NCBI GenBank assembly: GCA_017554325.1
Contig: JAFZIP010000013.1
Coordinates: 62,001 to 126,000, forward strand
Length of the DNA: 64,000 nt
Direction of reading: 5' to 3'
From: Bacteroidales bacterium
GTDB lineage: Bacteria > Bacteroidota > Bacteroidia > Bacteroidales > WCHB1-69
The translations under genes were made by a program, and so were the position numbers. Within the stretch, counting starts at the first letter, position 1; each line of letters starts with the position of its first letter. The notes under the pieces are model-generated. The model worked only from the letters and a program-made list of their open reading frames with translations, ran no database searches and was not told the origin of the DNA. This document shows, piece by piece, positions 42,918-50,030 of this stretch.

Positions 42918-44362
42918 TTTTTGAATTTGCTTAAAAGAATCTCTTTATAAGTTAGATAGCCTTCCATCTTGCTGATGATGGAAAACAGCCAGTACAAGCC
43001 AACGAACAGGATGATTTGGATGAACATGACCCAATAGGGGTGCAACGGAATGAGGGTGCCGAGAAAATAGACGGCCAAGCCGATGGCGGCAGTGCCGACG
43101 TAACAAAGTCCCACATCTTTCATTTGCTTGAGAATCCCGTAACCAATCAGTTTGCCATTCACGATGGCATTGATGATGAAGCTGATATAGCCGACGGAGG
43201 TCACTGCCCACAGCAAGCCGTAGATGCCGAACTGGAAGCCGGCGACGATGAGGCCGATGCCAATGAGCCGTTTGGAAAGTTGGACAACGAAGTAAATGGC
43301 GCTTTTTCCCAACGATTTGATGACGTTGGTGTTGAGTGTGTTGAGCGTGTAGATCATGCTGGACACGCACAGAATCTGGAAGAATGGGGCTGCTTGCGAC
43401 CACTTGGCTCCGTACAGGAACACGATCAGCGGTTGGGCAATGACCATCAGCAATACCATCAGCGGGAAGTTGAGGTAGGTGATGGCCTTTACGTTCTTGC
43501 GCACGCCCGCCAACAACTTCTCCTTGTCGTCCTGCAATGCGGAAAACACGGGGAAAGATACCTCGTTGACGATGGCGGACAGCGAGTTGGTGGGGACCTC
43601 CTCCAATTTCTTGGCCTGTGTGAAGTAGCCCAAGTCTTTGGCGGAATAGAACTTGCCGATGATGAGGCTCTGCAGGTTGGTGTAGATGGTCTCCACCAGT
43701 GAAGAGAGCAGCATCAGGCCGCCGAAGCTGAAGAGCTCTTTCAGCGACTGGAAGCTGAACTCCAGAGTGGGCCGCCACGTGCTCATCTTCCAAAGCAGGG
43801 CCACGCTCACCAGTGCGGTGATGAGTGTAGAAGCCACCAGACTCCATACGCCGTAGCCTAAGAAAGCCATGATGATGGCCACCGTCATGCCCGCCAAGGC
43901 GGAAACGATGTTCCGGGTGGAGAGTTCTTTGAAGCGCAGCTGCTTTTGCAGTTGGTTGGCCTGCACGATGGCAAACGACTGAATGAGGAGCACGATACTC
44001 TGCACCCGTAACACGTCTTTCAGCAGCGGGATGTCGTAGAATCGGGCAATGGCTGGGGCGCAGAAAAACAGGATGAGGTAGAATATCACCGACATCACCA
44101 GGTTCCAGTAGAAGACGGTGGTGTAGTCGATGTGGGTAGGCTCTTTCTTCTGGATGAGGGCTTGGCCTAATCCTCCGCTGACGAAGATGCCGGAGATGGC
44201 GATGAAGACGTACAGCATGCCGATGCAGCCGAAGTCGTCGGGCATGAGCAAGCGGGCGAGGACGATGTTGGAAATGAAGGAGATGCCCACCGTGCCGATT
44301 CGCCCGATGCCGCTCCATATCATTCCGGAGATGGTCTTCTGTTTCAAGTCGCCTTCTGCCAT
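42914..44362 (-). CDS. polysaccharide flippase (Wzx-like, MOP superfamily)
   Basis: A 482-residue integral membrane protein with about 12-14 hydrophobic helices. It begins KTISGMIWSGIGRIGTVGIS, then LLMPDDFGCIGMLYVF, the usual opening of lipopolysaccharide biosynthesis flippases. It should move the lipid-linked repeat unit across the inner membrane. It is the first polysaccharide gene of the minus-strand unit and starts 19 bases after the dehydrogenase-like gene. With the polymerase fusion and the GT2 it gives the core of a Wzx/Wzy pathway, but no initiating sugar-phosphate transferase is in the window. Confidence 0.93.
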   Translation of the reverse strand: MAEGDLKQKTISGMIWSGIGRIGTVGISFISNIVLARLLMPDDFGCIGMLYVFIAISGIFVSGGLGQALIQKKEPTHIDYTTVFYWNLVMSVIFYLILFFCAPAIARFYDIPLLKDVLRVQSIVLLIQSFAIVQANQLQKQLRFKELSTRNIVSALAGMTVAIIMAFLGYGVWSLVASTLITALVSVALLWKMSTWRPTLEFSFQSLKELFSFGGLMLLSSLVETIYTNLQSLIIGKFYSAKDLGYFTQAKKLEEVPTNSLSAIVNEVSFPVFSALQDDKEKLLAGVRKNVKAITYLNFPLMVLLMVIAQPLIVFLYGAKWSQAAPFFQILCVSSMIYTLNTLNTNVIKSLGKSAIYFVVQLSKRLIGIGLIVAGFQFGIYGLLWAVTSVGYISFIINAIVNGKLIGYGILKQMKDVGLCYVGTAAIGLAVYFLGTLIPLHPYWVMFIQIILFVGLYWLFSIISKMEGYLTYKEILLSKFKK

Positions 44363-44381
44363 GGTCTATTGTGTTCTATTG

Positions 44382-45590
44382 TTATTCCCCTTTTGCAAAA
44401 GGTTCCAAGTAGTTGAATTTCGGGGTAAGCGTGCCGTTTTCGAGGATGGTGGCGCGTTGGATGATATTGGAGTGCTCCCGTTTGAGCAGCGGGGTAAGCA
44501 CGTGTTGCATGAGCATGTCGCCGAAATAGGCGCTGGTGTCGAGGGCCAGTGCGTTGGGGCAGGTGTCCACAGCCATCACGGAGATATTGCTATCGTTGGA
44601 GAATGCCGGTTCCTCTTGGCCGGTGATGGGGTTGTAGTCGTAGTAGGGCTCGGCGTGGGTGGAGGCGCGCAGGGTGCTCTGGATGCTGCCCTGGATGTCG
44701 CAGGTGATGTCGCCGATGAAGCGGATGCGCAGGGTAGGGTCGGCCAGGTTCTCTTGGCTGAGGTAAACGGGGGCCTCCGGAGCCCAGAAGTGGGCGCACA
44801 CCAATACGTCGGCTTGGCGGGCCCAGTGCATGAAGTCGCTGTGGTAGGCAGACGGGTTTTGGGTGAAGTGGTCCCACGAGAAAGCCCCGCCATCATTGCG
44901 GGCCACGAGGTGGTCGGCATCCACGGCGCAGAACGAGAGGCTATTAACGGGCCCATCGGCGAGGAACTGCTCTTCCGTGAGGCGACAGGCACCTACGGTT
45001 TCAAGCAGGTGTTGGGCGCCGTGCGAGACACGCCCGTTGCCGGTCACCAGCATTTTGATGGGTGGCAGTTGCACTGACCTCAAAGCCTGTGTGAGTTTTT
45101 CCAGGGTAAAATGTTTGTCGGGTTGGGGCAGTTCATAGAGATGGTGGCGGAGGCCATAGCCGCGCAGGGTGTAATAGACGCCCACGATGCCGGCCCACCA
45201 GCCGAACGCGCACACGCGACGGTTGTCGTCATCCACTAAGTACTCGTAATCCGAGAAGGTGATGTGTTTGGCCATCAGGGTTTGCAGCAGCGGGCGGTTG
45301 TAAGCCTGCATCTTGGCAATGTGTCCGAAGAAGAAGTAGTGCTTGTTCGGAATCAGCGTGTGGATGTCCGCCTCCTTGATACCGAACAGGATGTCGCAGT
45401 CGTCCACATTTTCCGCCACCTGCACGCCGGCGTTGCGGTATGCCTCGTCGCTGTAGGCGCGCGTCTCGCTCGACTGCACCACAAATTCATCCTGCGGGAA
45501 ACAGCGTTGCAACTCGGCTAAATGGCTGGGTGTCAGCGCCACGCGATTGTCCTCGGGAACCTTCGTCTCTCTAATCAGTCCGATCTTCAT
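44382..45590 (-). CDS. saccharopine dehydrogenase/alanine dehydrogenase-like oxidoreductase
   Basis: A 402-residue protein with an AlaDh/PNT N-terminal domain opening MKIGLIRETKVPEDNRVALT. GWWAGIVGVYYTLRGYG near 128 and GDITCDIQGSIQSTLRAS near 290 resemble lysine-forming saccharopine dehydrogenases and the reductase half of LKR/SDH. A Rossmann strand IKMLVTGNGRVSHGAQHL near 185-200 is the NAD site. The precise substrate (saccharopine, alanine or another amino acid) cannot be decided. A TACCTTTG box 40 bases upstream would drive it and perhaps the polysaccharide genes below. Confidence 0.75.
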   Translation of the reverse strand: MKIGLIRETKVPEDNRVALTPSHLAELQRCFPQDEFVVQSSETRAYSDEAYRNAGVQVAENVDDCDILFGIKEADIHTLIPNKHYFFFGHIAKMQAYNRPLLQTLMAKHITFSDYEYLVDDDNRRVCAFGWWAGIVGVYYTLRGYGLRHHLYELPQPDKHFTLEKLTQALRSVQLPPIKMLVTGNGRVSHGAQHLLETVGACRLTEEQFLADGPVNSLSFCAVDADHLVARNDGGAFSWDHFTQNPSAYHSDFMHWARQADVLVCAHFWAPEAPVYLSQENLADPTLRIRFIGDITCDIQGSIQSTLRASTHAEPYYDYNPITGQEEPAFSNDSNISVMAVDTCPNALALDTSAYFGDMLMQHVLTPLLKREHSNIIQRATILENGTLTPKFNYLEPFAKGE

Positions 45591-45630
45591 ACAAATTAGA
45601 TATTTTTACCCTAACATAATATATGGGCCG

Positions 45631-45638
45631 CAAAGGTA
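45631..45638 (-). promoter_or_regulatory. -7 promoter box TACCTTTG
   Basis: Exact TAnnTTTG followed by GC on the minus strand, 40 bases before the dehydrogenase-like gene. It is the best candidate promoter for that gene and possibly for the polysaccharide operon downstream. Confidence 0.5.
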
Positions 45639-45650
45639 CGAAAAATCTGT

Positions 45651-45674
45651 AGAGACGCACGGCCGTGCGTCTCT
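45651..45674. repeat. 24-base palindrome AGAGACGCACGG/CCGTGCGTCTCT
   Basis: A perfect palindrome followed by T5 on the plus strand and by ACAGATTTTT on the minus strand. It is the same element as at 54060-54087 and a near relative of that inside the protease gene (53834-53861). It could also end transcripts. Confidence 0.85.
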
Positions 45675-45757
45675 TTTTGGTACATGAGGTGCAAGGGGAA
45701 AAAGAGGTGAATGGGGTACACGGGGTAAAAGGGGTACATGGGGTGCAAGAGGTTCTG
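45675..45757. repeat. degenerate G-rich short tandem repeat
   Basis: Units such as GAGGTGCAAGGGGAAAAAG, GGGGTACACGGGGTAAAAGG and GGGGTGCAAGAGG follow one another. This is the reverse complement type of the tract at 746-812. Confidence 0.6.
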
Positions 45758-45921
45758 TGTCTGTTTTTGCGTGCTGGAAGCACGCCATCCCAATAACCCC
45801 TAACAAGCGACTGAAAGGAGCGCAGTTTGGGGGAGTAATGATCTCTATGGAACCCAGCGTGCCGAAGGTACGCAACTGATTCCCAACACCTACCCCCAAC
45901 ACCTACCCCAACTTCTAACAC

Positions 45922-47061
45922 CTAACCCTCATCTCTCAGCTCTAATCTCTCAACTACCCTGTATCCTCCATATCTCTTCGACCCTGAGTATTGCACTATC
46001 CCCATAGCTTTCAGCGCACTGAGTTCCCGTTCAACTGTTCTGGTCTTCTGGTTTGTTCCTGCAGCAATCTCGGGGACCTTGCATCCCGGATGTCCGTCTA
46101 TGTAATCCATGATGCATTGCATGATTCTGTTTGCGGATAGATTCGTTTTTTCTTCCAAAAAAGAACCTCCAATTCCGCCAATTGGCCGATTTTCGTCACG
46201 CAAAACCTCTTCCAATTCCGCCAAATCGTGATTTTTTCGCATGATTTCGGTGTCGGATTGCTTAGAGAATTTCTTATGATTCCAAACCAGTAGTCTGGAC
46301 AATACTTTTTCGGATTCCTTTTGATAATAGGGCAGAGGTTTTTCCATTCCCTGCAGGAAAACGCCGTTTACCGTGTAACAGTCAATGCTGTCAAACAAGA
46401 CGAGAGTGTTCCTGTTGATTCTCAGGCATTTGTCTTTAGATAGACAGTCCTCAATGGTGGAAAGGGAGACGTATTGTTTGTATGACTGCCCGTTTTTAAG
46501 ATATATCGTGGTGGTATTTCCGTCACACTGCGCATATCGGATTTTGTCGGTATCAATAGTGGTCAACCTGTTGTGGCTAAGCATGATGACGATTTTGTTC
46601 TCCTTTTCCGAAAGCATTTTCCGCTCCCCCCTTAATGCATTCATTAGAATATAACTGGTATGCAGGAGAACGAAAAAGCAGACAAAGGCGGAATCACGCA
46701 GAAAAATATTCTTCAAAACAGCTGACAGATAATCGTTTAGAATATCCATGGACACAGAAGCCGCGCACAGGGAGACAATGCTGGGTCTGACAATGGAGTA
46801 TTCCACAGCGGTGGCTGCTGCAACAGACACCATAATCATGAAAATATACAACAATGATTTGTTTTTCAATAAGATATAAGGGGTAAACAGAAACTTTTCC
46901 GCATAGACGACAAGAGCGATTATCCCTACAATAGCGCATTCGACAGCCGGGCTTTGCATAGGACGCAGAAATGCGTTGTTTAGAAAGAAGTAGATTGTGA
47001 CAACCCAAAAGAGGGTCTCGAAGATATATCCGACAAGTAGCAACTGTTTTTTCATAACCAT
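45922..47061 (-). CDS. membrane-bound LytTR transcription regulator with C-terminal winged helix
   Basis: A 379-residue protein with four hydrophobic segments (about 6-27, 40-56, 66-86, 114-136). A LytTR DNA-binding domain follows at about 150-255 (IVIMLSHNRLTTIDTDKIRY and CLRINRNTLVLFDSIDCY). At about 310-372 is a winged helix (KVPEIAAGTNQKTRTVEREL then GGYRVV) like that at the end of some RecG/AlbA_2 proteins. It may sense an envelope signal and bind DNA from the membrane. The last residues (RLELRDEG) lie in a heptad repeat tract. A TATTTTTG box lies 7 bases upstream. It is divergent from a lipoprotein and three T9SS cargo genes, which it may control. Confidence 0.8.
   Translation of the reverse strand: MVMKKQLLLVGYIFETLFWVVTIYFFLNNAFLRPMQSPAVECAIVGIIALVVYAEKFLFTPYILLKNKSLLYIFMIMVSVAAATAVEYSIVRPSIVSLCAASVSMDILNDYLSAVLKNIFLRDSAFVCFFVLLHTSYILMNALRGERKMLSEKENKIVIMLSHNRLTTIDTDKIRYAQCDGNTTTIYLKNGQSYKQYVSLSTIEDCLSKDKCLRINRNTLVLFDSIDCYTVNGVFLQGMEKPLPYYQKESEKVLSRLLVWNHKKFSKQSDTEIMRKNHDLAELEEVLRDENRPIGGIGGSFLEEKTNLSANRIMQCIMDYIDGHPGCKVPEIAAGTNQKTRTVERELSALKAMGIVQYSGSKRYGGYRVVERLELRDEG
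45926..45958 (-). repeat. heptad tract at the 3' end of the LytTR gene
   Basis: Minus strand GTTGAGAGATTAGAGCTGAG, which encodes the end of the regulator and runs to its stop codon. It is of the same type as those after nadD, ftcD, the GH3 gene and the SurA-like gene. Confidence 0.6.
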
Positions 47062-47068
47062 TTTTTTG

Positions 47069-47076
47069 CAAAAATA
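47069..47076 (-). promoter_or_regulatory. -7 promoter box TATTTTTG close to the LytTR start
   Basis: Minus-strand match to TAnnTTTG ending 7 bases before the ATG at 47061 (13 before the in-frame ATG at 47055). A transcript from it would have almost no leader. Confidence 0.4.
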
Positions 47077-47162
47077 GTCAAATGACGAAAAAAATTCGTC
47101 ACATTTTTCCAGACATGCAAAAATCGCCAGTATTTTTCTGATAAAACTTAAACTCCAAAGCT

Positions 47163-47663
47163 ATGATGAAAAACTACAAAAAACAACCTGTTATTATTAT
47201 GATGGCAATATGCCTGTCGTTCACATTTGTATCATGCGGCGACGACATGTCGTCCGAGAAAAACATTTTAGTAGCCACTTCATTCGCGGAGAAAACAGGC
47301 TCCGCATGCACAGTGTTTGTCGAAGTGGGTCACTATGCGAGTGACTGTAAGAATTCGTGTGTTGTGGTCAATGGACAGAGTATCCATGTGGATTGTCAGG
47401 GATTCGGTCATCAGTGCAACACTTCAACCTCCGTCACCCTCCAGCAAGTTGGCTCGGCCATCACGGCCACGACCACGGACACGTTCGGGTTGACGAGCCT
47501 TGATTTTTTCAACATGCCGGCACGGTCTTTGAGCACGGGCGAGAGCGGCAACAATGCGTACCTTAACATCCCTGCTCAGTTGGTGGAGCGCGACACCGCC
47601 ACCCTCCAGTTCACCTTCACCGGGCTGTTCTACACCAACAAGCCGGAGTATAATAACTTTTAA
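47163..47663 (+). CDS. cysteine-rich lipoprotein of unknown function
   Basis: A 166-residue protein. MMKNYKKQPV, a hydrophobic core and LSFTFVSCGDD make a lipoprotein signal. The mature N-terminal half has five further Cys between about residues 43 and 82, within SACTVFVEVGHYASDCKNSC and CQGFGHQC, so disulphides are likely. The second half is Thr-rich and beta-predicted. No family is recognised. It is divergent from the LytTR regulator with a 101-base gap, and is probably regulated by it. The start may be the first or second ATG. Confidence 0.7.
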   Translation: MMKNYKKQPVIIMMAICLSFTFVSCGDDMSSEKNILVATSFAEKTGSACTVFVEVGHYASDCKNSCVVVNGQSIHVDCQGFGHQCNTSTSVTLQQVGSAITATTTDTFGLTSLDFFNMPARSLSTGESGNNAYLNIPAQLVERDTATLQFTFTGLFYTNKPEYNNF

Positions 47664-47667
47664 TTAT

Positions 47668-47752
47668 TGGGAGCAAGGGGGGCAAGAGGTGAAGGGGGAC
47701 AGTGATCAGGGTACAGTCTTCAGTCTCTAGTCTTTGGTCTTCAGTCTCAAAA
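47668..47752. repeat. mixed degenerate repeats after the cysteine-rich lipoprotein gene
   Basis: A G-rich part (GGAGCAAGGGGGGCAAGAGG) is followed by repeats of TCTTCAGTCTCTAGTCTTTGG type up to 47752. Both differ from the other tracts but keep the same style. A TTTG at 47733-47736 in this tract could serve as the -33 element of the next gene. Confidence 0.5.
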
Positions 47753-47759
47753 CCTTTAC

Positions 47760-47767
47760 TACCTTTG
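47760..47767 (+). promoter_or_regulatory. -7 promoter box TACCTTTG with upstream TTTG
   Basis: Exact TAnnTTTG followed by CC, 37 bases before the leucine-rich-repeat protein start. A TTTG at 47733-47736 stands 23 bases upstream. Confidence 0.5.
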
Positions 47768-47804
47768 CCTCAAAGAAAATATTAACCAATAAAACACACA
47801 CTTT

Positions 47805-49034
47805 ATGAAACGAGCATTTTTTACCACAGCAATCCTTGCCTTGCTGCTGTTATGCGGCGGGGTGGCGAGGGGGCAGAATAACCCGTATCCCCCGTATGAT
47901 TTCACCTCTGTGAATGCCGACGGTGACACGCTATATTATCGTATCACCTCGTCGGAGGCTCCCTTCACCGTGGCCGTGACGCGATGTCATGACTCCATAT
48001 TTCACACATTACAAATTCCGTTTTACGCATACCAAATTGGACAGCCCGGTTTTGTATATCCCGTGTATGACTATGATTCTCTCATATCCATTCCTTCGAA
48101 TGTGACACACAACGGTGTCAATTATACAGTCACAGCCATAGATAACGAGGCATTCTATATGCAGAAATCTATGCATACTGTTATACTCCCGCCCACGGTT
48201 TCGACTATAGACACAGCCGCCTTTTTTGGTGCCTCCGTAGTGCATGTTGAAATGCCTGAGGTGACGCATATCCGCTATGGTGCGTTTCAGAATTCTCGCT
48301 TGTCTTCTGTAGATATTCCCGCATGCATAACTGTGATTGAGAAACTGGCCTTTGAGGGCAATCCGTTCACAACGGTGAGTGTCCCGTCTTCCATCACGGT
48401 TCTTGAAAACAGTGTATTTGCATTTTGTGAGGAACTTATCCAAGTGAGTTTGCCCGATCATCTTGACAGCATAAAGGAAGCTGCGTTCTATGGAACCCCG
48501 TCATTAAAGAAAATCACCATACCGTCGGAAGTGACATATATAGGCCCTTTGGCATTCACAGATGGATTTGGTAGCGATGGAGTTTATGGCTTTCTGGATA
48601 CTATAATTATGGAATGTGCGACTCCTCCGGAAATAGATGATTATGCACTTCAAACCAACAAGGACTTGTTGGTTATTGTACCTTGTCACGCGTCAGAATT
48701 ATATCAGACAACTCCGATCTGGTCGTATTATTCCAATTTTACATATCATGAGGATTGTACGGGGGTAGAAGAATATGAACTGGGCCCCAATGTCACCATA
48801 GCGCCGAATCCTGTGACGGACGTTTTGCACGTGTCGGTGACGGACGGCGAAATCGCCCGGATTGAAATGTTCGATGCGTTCGGGCGTATCACCATGGTGG
48901 GGACGCAAAATCTTGCGTCTCCACCATCCCCGACAACGACGGTCAACACATCCGCATTGCCCTCGGGCGTGTACGTTCTGCGCGTCAAGTTGCGCGACGG
49001 CACGGTAAGGACCGAGAAGGTGGTGAAAAGGTAA
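47805..49034 (+). CDS. BspA-type leucine-rich-repeat surface protein with T9SS type A domain
   Basis: A 409-residue secreted protein. The signal peptide (MKRAFFTTAILALLLLCGGV) ends near ARGQ at residue 24. Residues about 70-290 are LRR_5/BspA-like repeats with units such as VTAIDNEAFYMQKSMHTVIL and ITVLENSVFAFCEELIQVSL. The C-terminal domain spans about 325-409: VTIAPNPVTDVLHVSV, IARIEMFDAFGR, SGVYVLRVKLRDG, ending KVVKR. It is exported by T9SS and fixed on the surface; BspA-like proteins often bind host or matrix proteins. Its last 213 bases are nearly the same as the end of the protease gene, and its signal-peptide DNA as that of the next gene. Confidence 0.9.
   Translation: MKRAFFTTAILALLLLCGGVARGQNNPYPPYDFTSVNADGDTLYYRITSSEAPFTVAVTRCHDSIFHTLQIPFYAYQIGQPGFVYPVYDYDSLISIPSNVTHNGVNYTVTAIDNEAFYMQKSMHTVILPPTVSTIDTAAFFGASVVHVEMPEVTHIRYGAFQNSRLSSVDIPACITVIEKLAFEGNPFTTVSVPSSITVLENSVFAFCEELIQVSLPDHLDSIKEAAFYGTPSLKKITIPSEVTYIGPLAFTDGFGSDGVYGFLDTIIMECATPPEIDDYALQTNKDLLVIVPCHASELYQTTPIWSYYSNFTYHEDCTGVEEYELGPNVTIAPNPVTDVLHVSVTDGEIARIEMFDAFGRITMVGTQNLASPPSPTTTVNTSALPSGVYVLRVKLRDGTVRTEKVVKR
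48822..49034 (+). repeat. 213-base T9SS-domain repeat, copy 1
   Basis: The same length and frame as 53759-53971 in the protease gene, both ending at the stop codon. The first 65 bases differ at one position; the middle, which holds a palindrome, differs more; the end is similar again. Confidence 0.9.
48894..48927. repeat. imperfect palindrome in the T9SS domain of the LRR gene
   Basis: The arms ATGGTGGGGACGCAA and TTGCGTCTCCACCAT pair with one mismatch around AATC. The core GACGCAA/TTGCGTC is shared with the palindrome at the same place in the protease gene, but the outer arms differ. Confidence 0.75.
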
Positions 49035-49041
49035 TTTTTAC

Positions 49042-49049
49042 TATCTTTG
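49042..49049 (+). promoter_or_regulatory. -7 promoter box TATCTTTG
   Basis: Exact TAnnTTTG followed by T, 58 bases before the ATG of the 299-residue secreted protein. Confidence 0.45.
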
Positions 49050-49107
49050 TCCTGGACTAATAATCGTTCTCGTTAATTCTCAAATTTCAATAAAAACATA
49101 TCGCATT

Positions 49108-50007
49108 ATGAAAAAAGCAATTTTTTCCACAGCACTTTTCGCTCTGCTGCTGTTATGCAGCGGGGTGGCGAGGGGGCAGAACGATACGCTTCCTGATATA
49201 TTCATAGGTGGTGTCGCCATATTTGAAACCAATGATAGTATCAGCGGAGAAAACATTTCTGGAAAAGCTTCATATGATGCGGAAACGCAAACGTTGACTT
49301 TGGATAATGTTACCGTATCGGGAAGTATAGATATCTGGCGTAAGCATATCCGAATCACATTGCTGGGAGAAAACACAATCCAGAGTTTGTTTATCGCTCC
49401 GGACTCCTGCACTGTTGTTGGTCCCGGGATACTCAATATAGGGACTGCCACGTTATCCATCGCGGTGGATGCAGGACGTACTGCATATCTGGGCCTCAAG
49501 CAGCAGGCTGTATTAAACATCACGGCTTCCGAAGTTGGAATATCATGCATGTATGATTATATTGGAGATGTTAACCCGATTTATCCTGTGTTTGATATAG
49601 ACAACAGCGCATTGAGTATTTCAGCGCCCACATGCTATTATTTAATACCTTGGTGGAGATTGGAGTCCAGTCATCTTGCCGTCCCTTCCGATGTGAATTA
49701 TGATTCGGAAACGCTGATGTTCTCGCAAGACGGGGAAATCTTATATTCAATACATGATTATATGGAGATCAGACCCGGAACGGTAGGTGTTCGCGAAGAT
49801 AGAAAAATCGAATGGCATGCTTGGGGAATGGATGGCAGAATTCGGATTGACGGATTGGGTGAAGGACAAGTTGTTGAAGTTGTGAATCTTAATGGCCAAC
49901 AGGAATATCTTGAAATTGCGACAACTTCGAATATTATTATTCCATTGGTAAAAGGAATCCATATTGTCCGTATAGGAGGAATGGCAGTTAAGACAATAGT
50001 AAAATAA
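49108..50007 (+). CDS. secreted beta-helix-like protein with T9SS-like C-terminal domain
   Basis: A 299-residue protein. The signal peptide (MKKAIFSTALFALLLLCSGV) is followed by ARGQ. The middle has strands of the type seen in repeat-rich Bacteroidota surface proteins: ASYDAETQTLTLDNVTVSG, then ITLLGENTIQSLF and ILNIGTATLSI. The end has the T9SS style: VVEVVNLNGQQEYLE, IPLVKGIHIVRIGG, KTIVK. The function is unknown; a carbohydrate- or cell-binding role is possible. Its signal-peptide DNA matches that of the LRR gene (one change in 37 bases), while its body and C-terminal domain are unlike. Confidence 0.75.
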   Translation: MKKAIFSTALFALLLLCSGVARGQNDTLPDIFIGGVAIFETNDSISGENISGKASYDAETQTLTLDNVTVSGSIDIWRKHIRITLLGENTIQSLFIAPDSCTVVGPGILNIGTATLSIAVDAGRTAYLGLKQQAVLNITASEVGISCMYDYIGDVNPIYPVFDIDNSALSISAPTCYYLIPWWRLESSHLAVPSDVNYDSETLMFSQDGEILYSIHDYMEIRPGTVGVREDRKIEWHAWGMDGRIRIDGLGEGQVVEVVNLNGQQEYLEIATTSNIIIPLVKGIHIVRIGGMAVKTIVK

Positions 50008-50030
50008 TAACACAATACCATCTTGAGATT

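Larger units (their letters stand above)
45591..45921. other. 331-bp spacer made of repeats, with no gene
   Basis: This spacer lies between two minus-strand genes. In order it holds the dehydrogenase promoter box, the 24-base palindrome at 45651-45674, a G-rich degenerate tandem tract (45675-45757), and a segment at about 45790-45890. That segment, with AACAAGCGACTGAAAGGAGC and GCGTGCCGAAGGTACGC, resembles an interspersed repeat remnant. At the end come short CCCCAACACCTA-type repeats leading into the heptad tract. Open frames here are low in complexity and not credible genes. Confidence 0.6.

Noticed and set aside
42945..44318. Alternative minus-strand frame of 457 codons inside the flippase gene
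   Set aside because: Very rich in His and Arg, with no membrane helices; the flippase frame is clearly the real one.
45571..45921. Three overlapping short frames in the spacer before the LytTR gene
   Set aside because: They translate repeats (Pro/Thr/Cys-rich low-complexity) and have no start signal.
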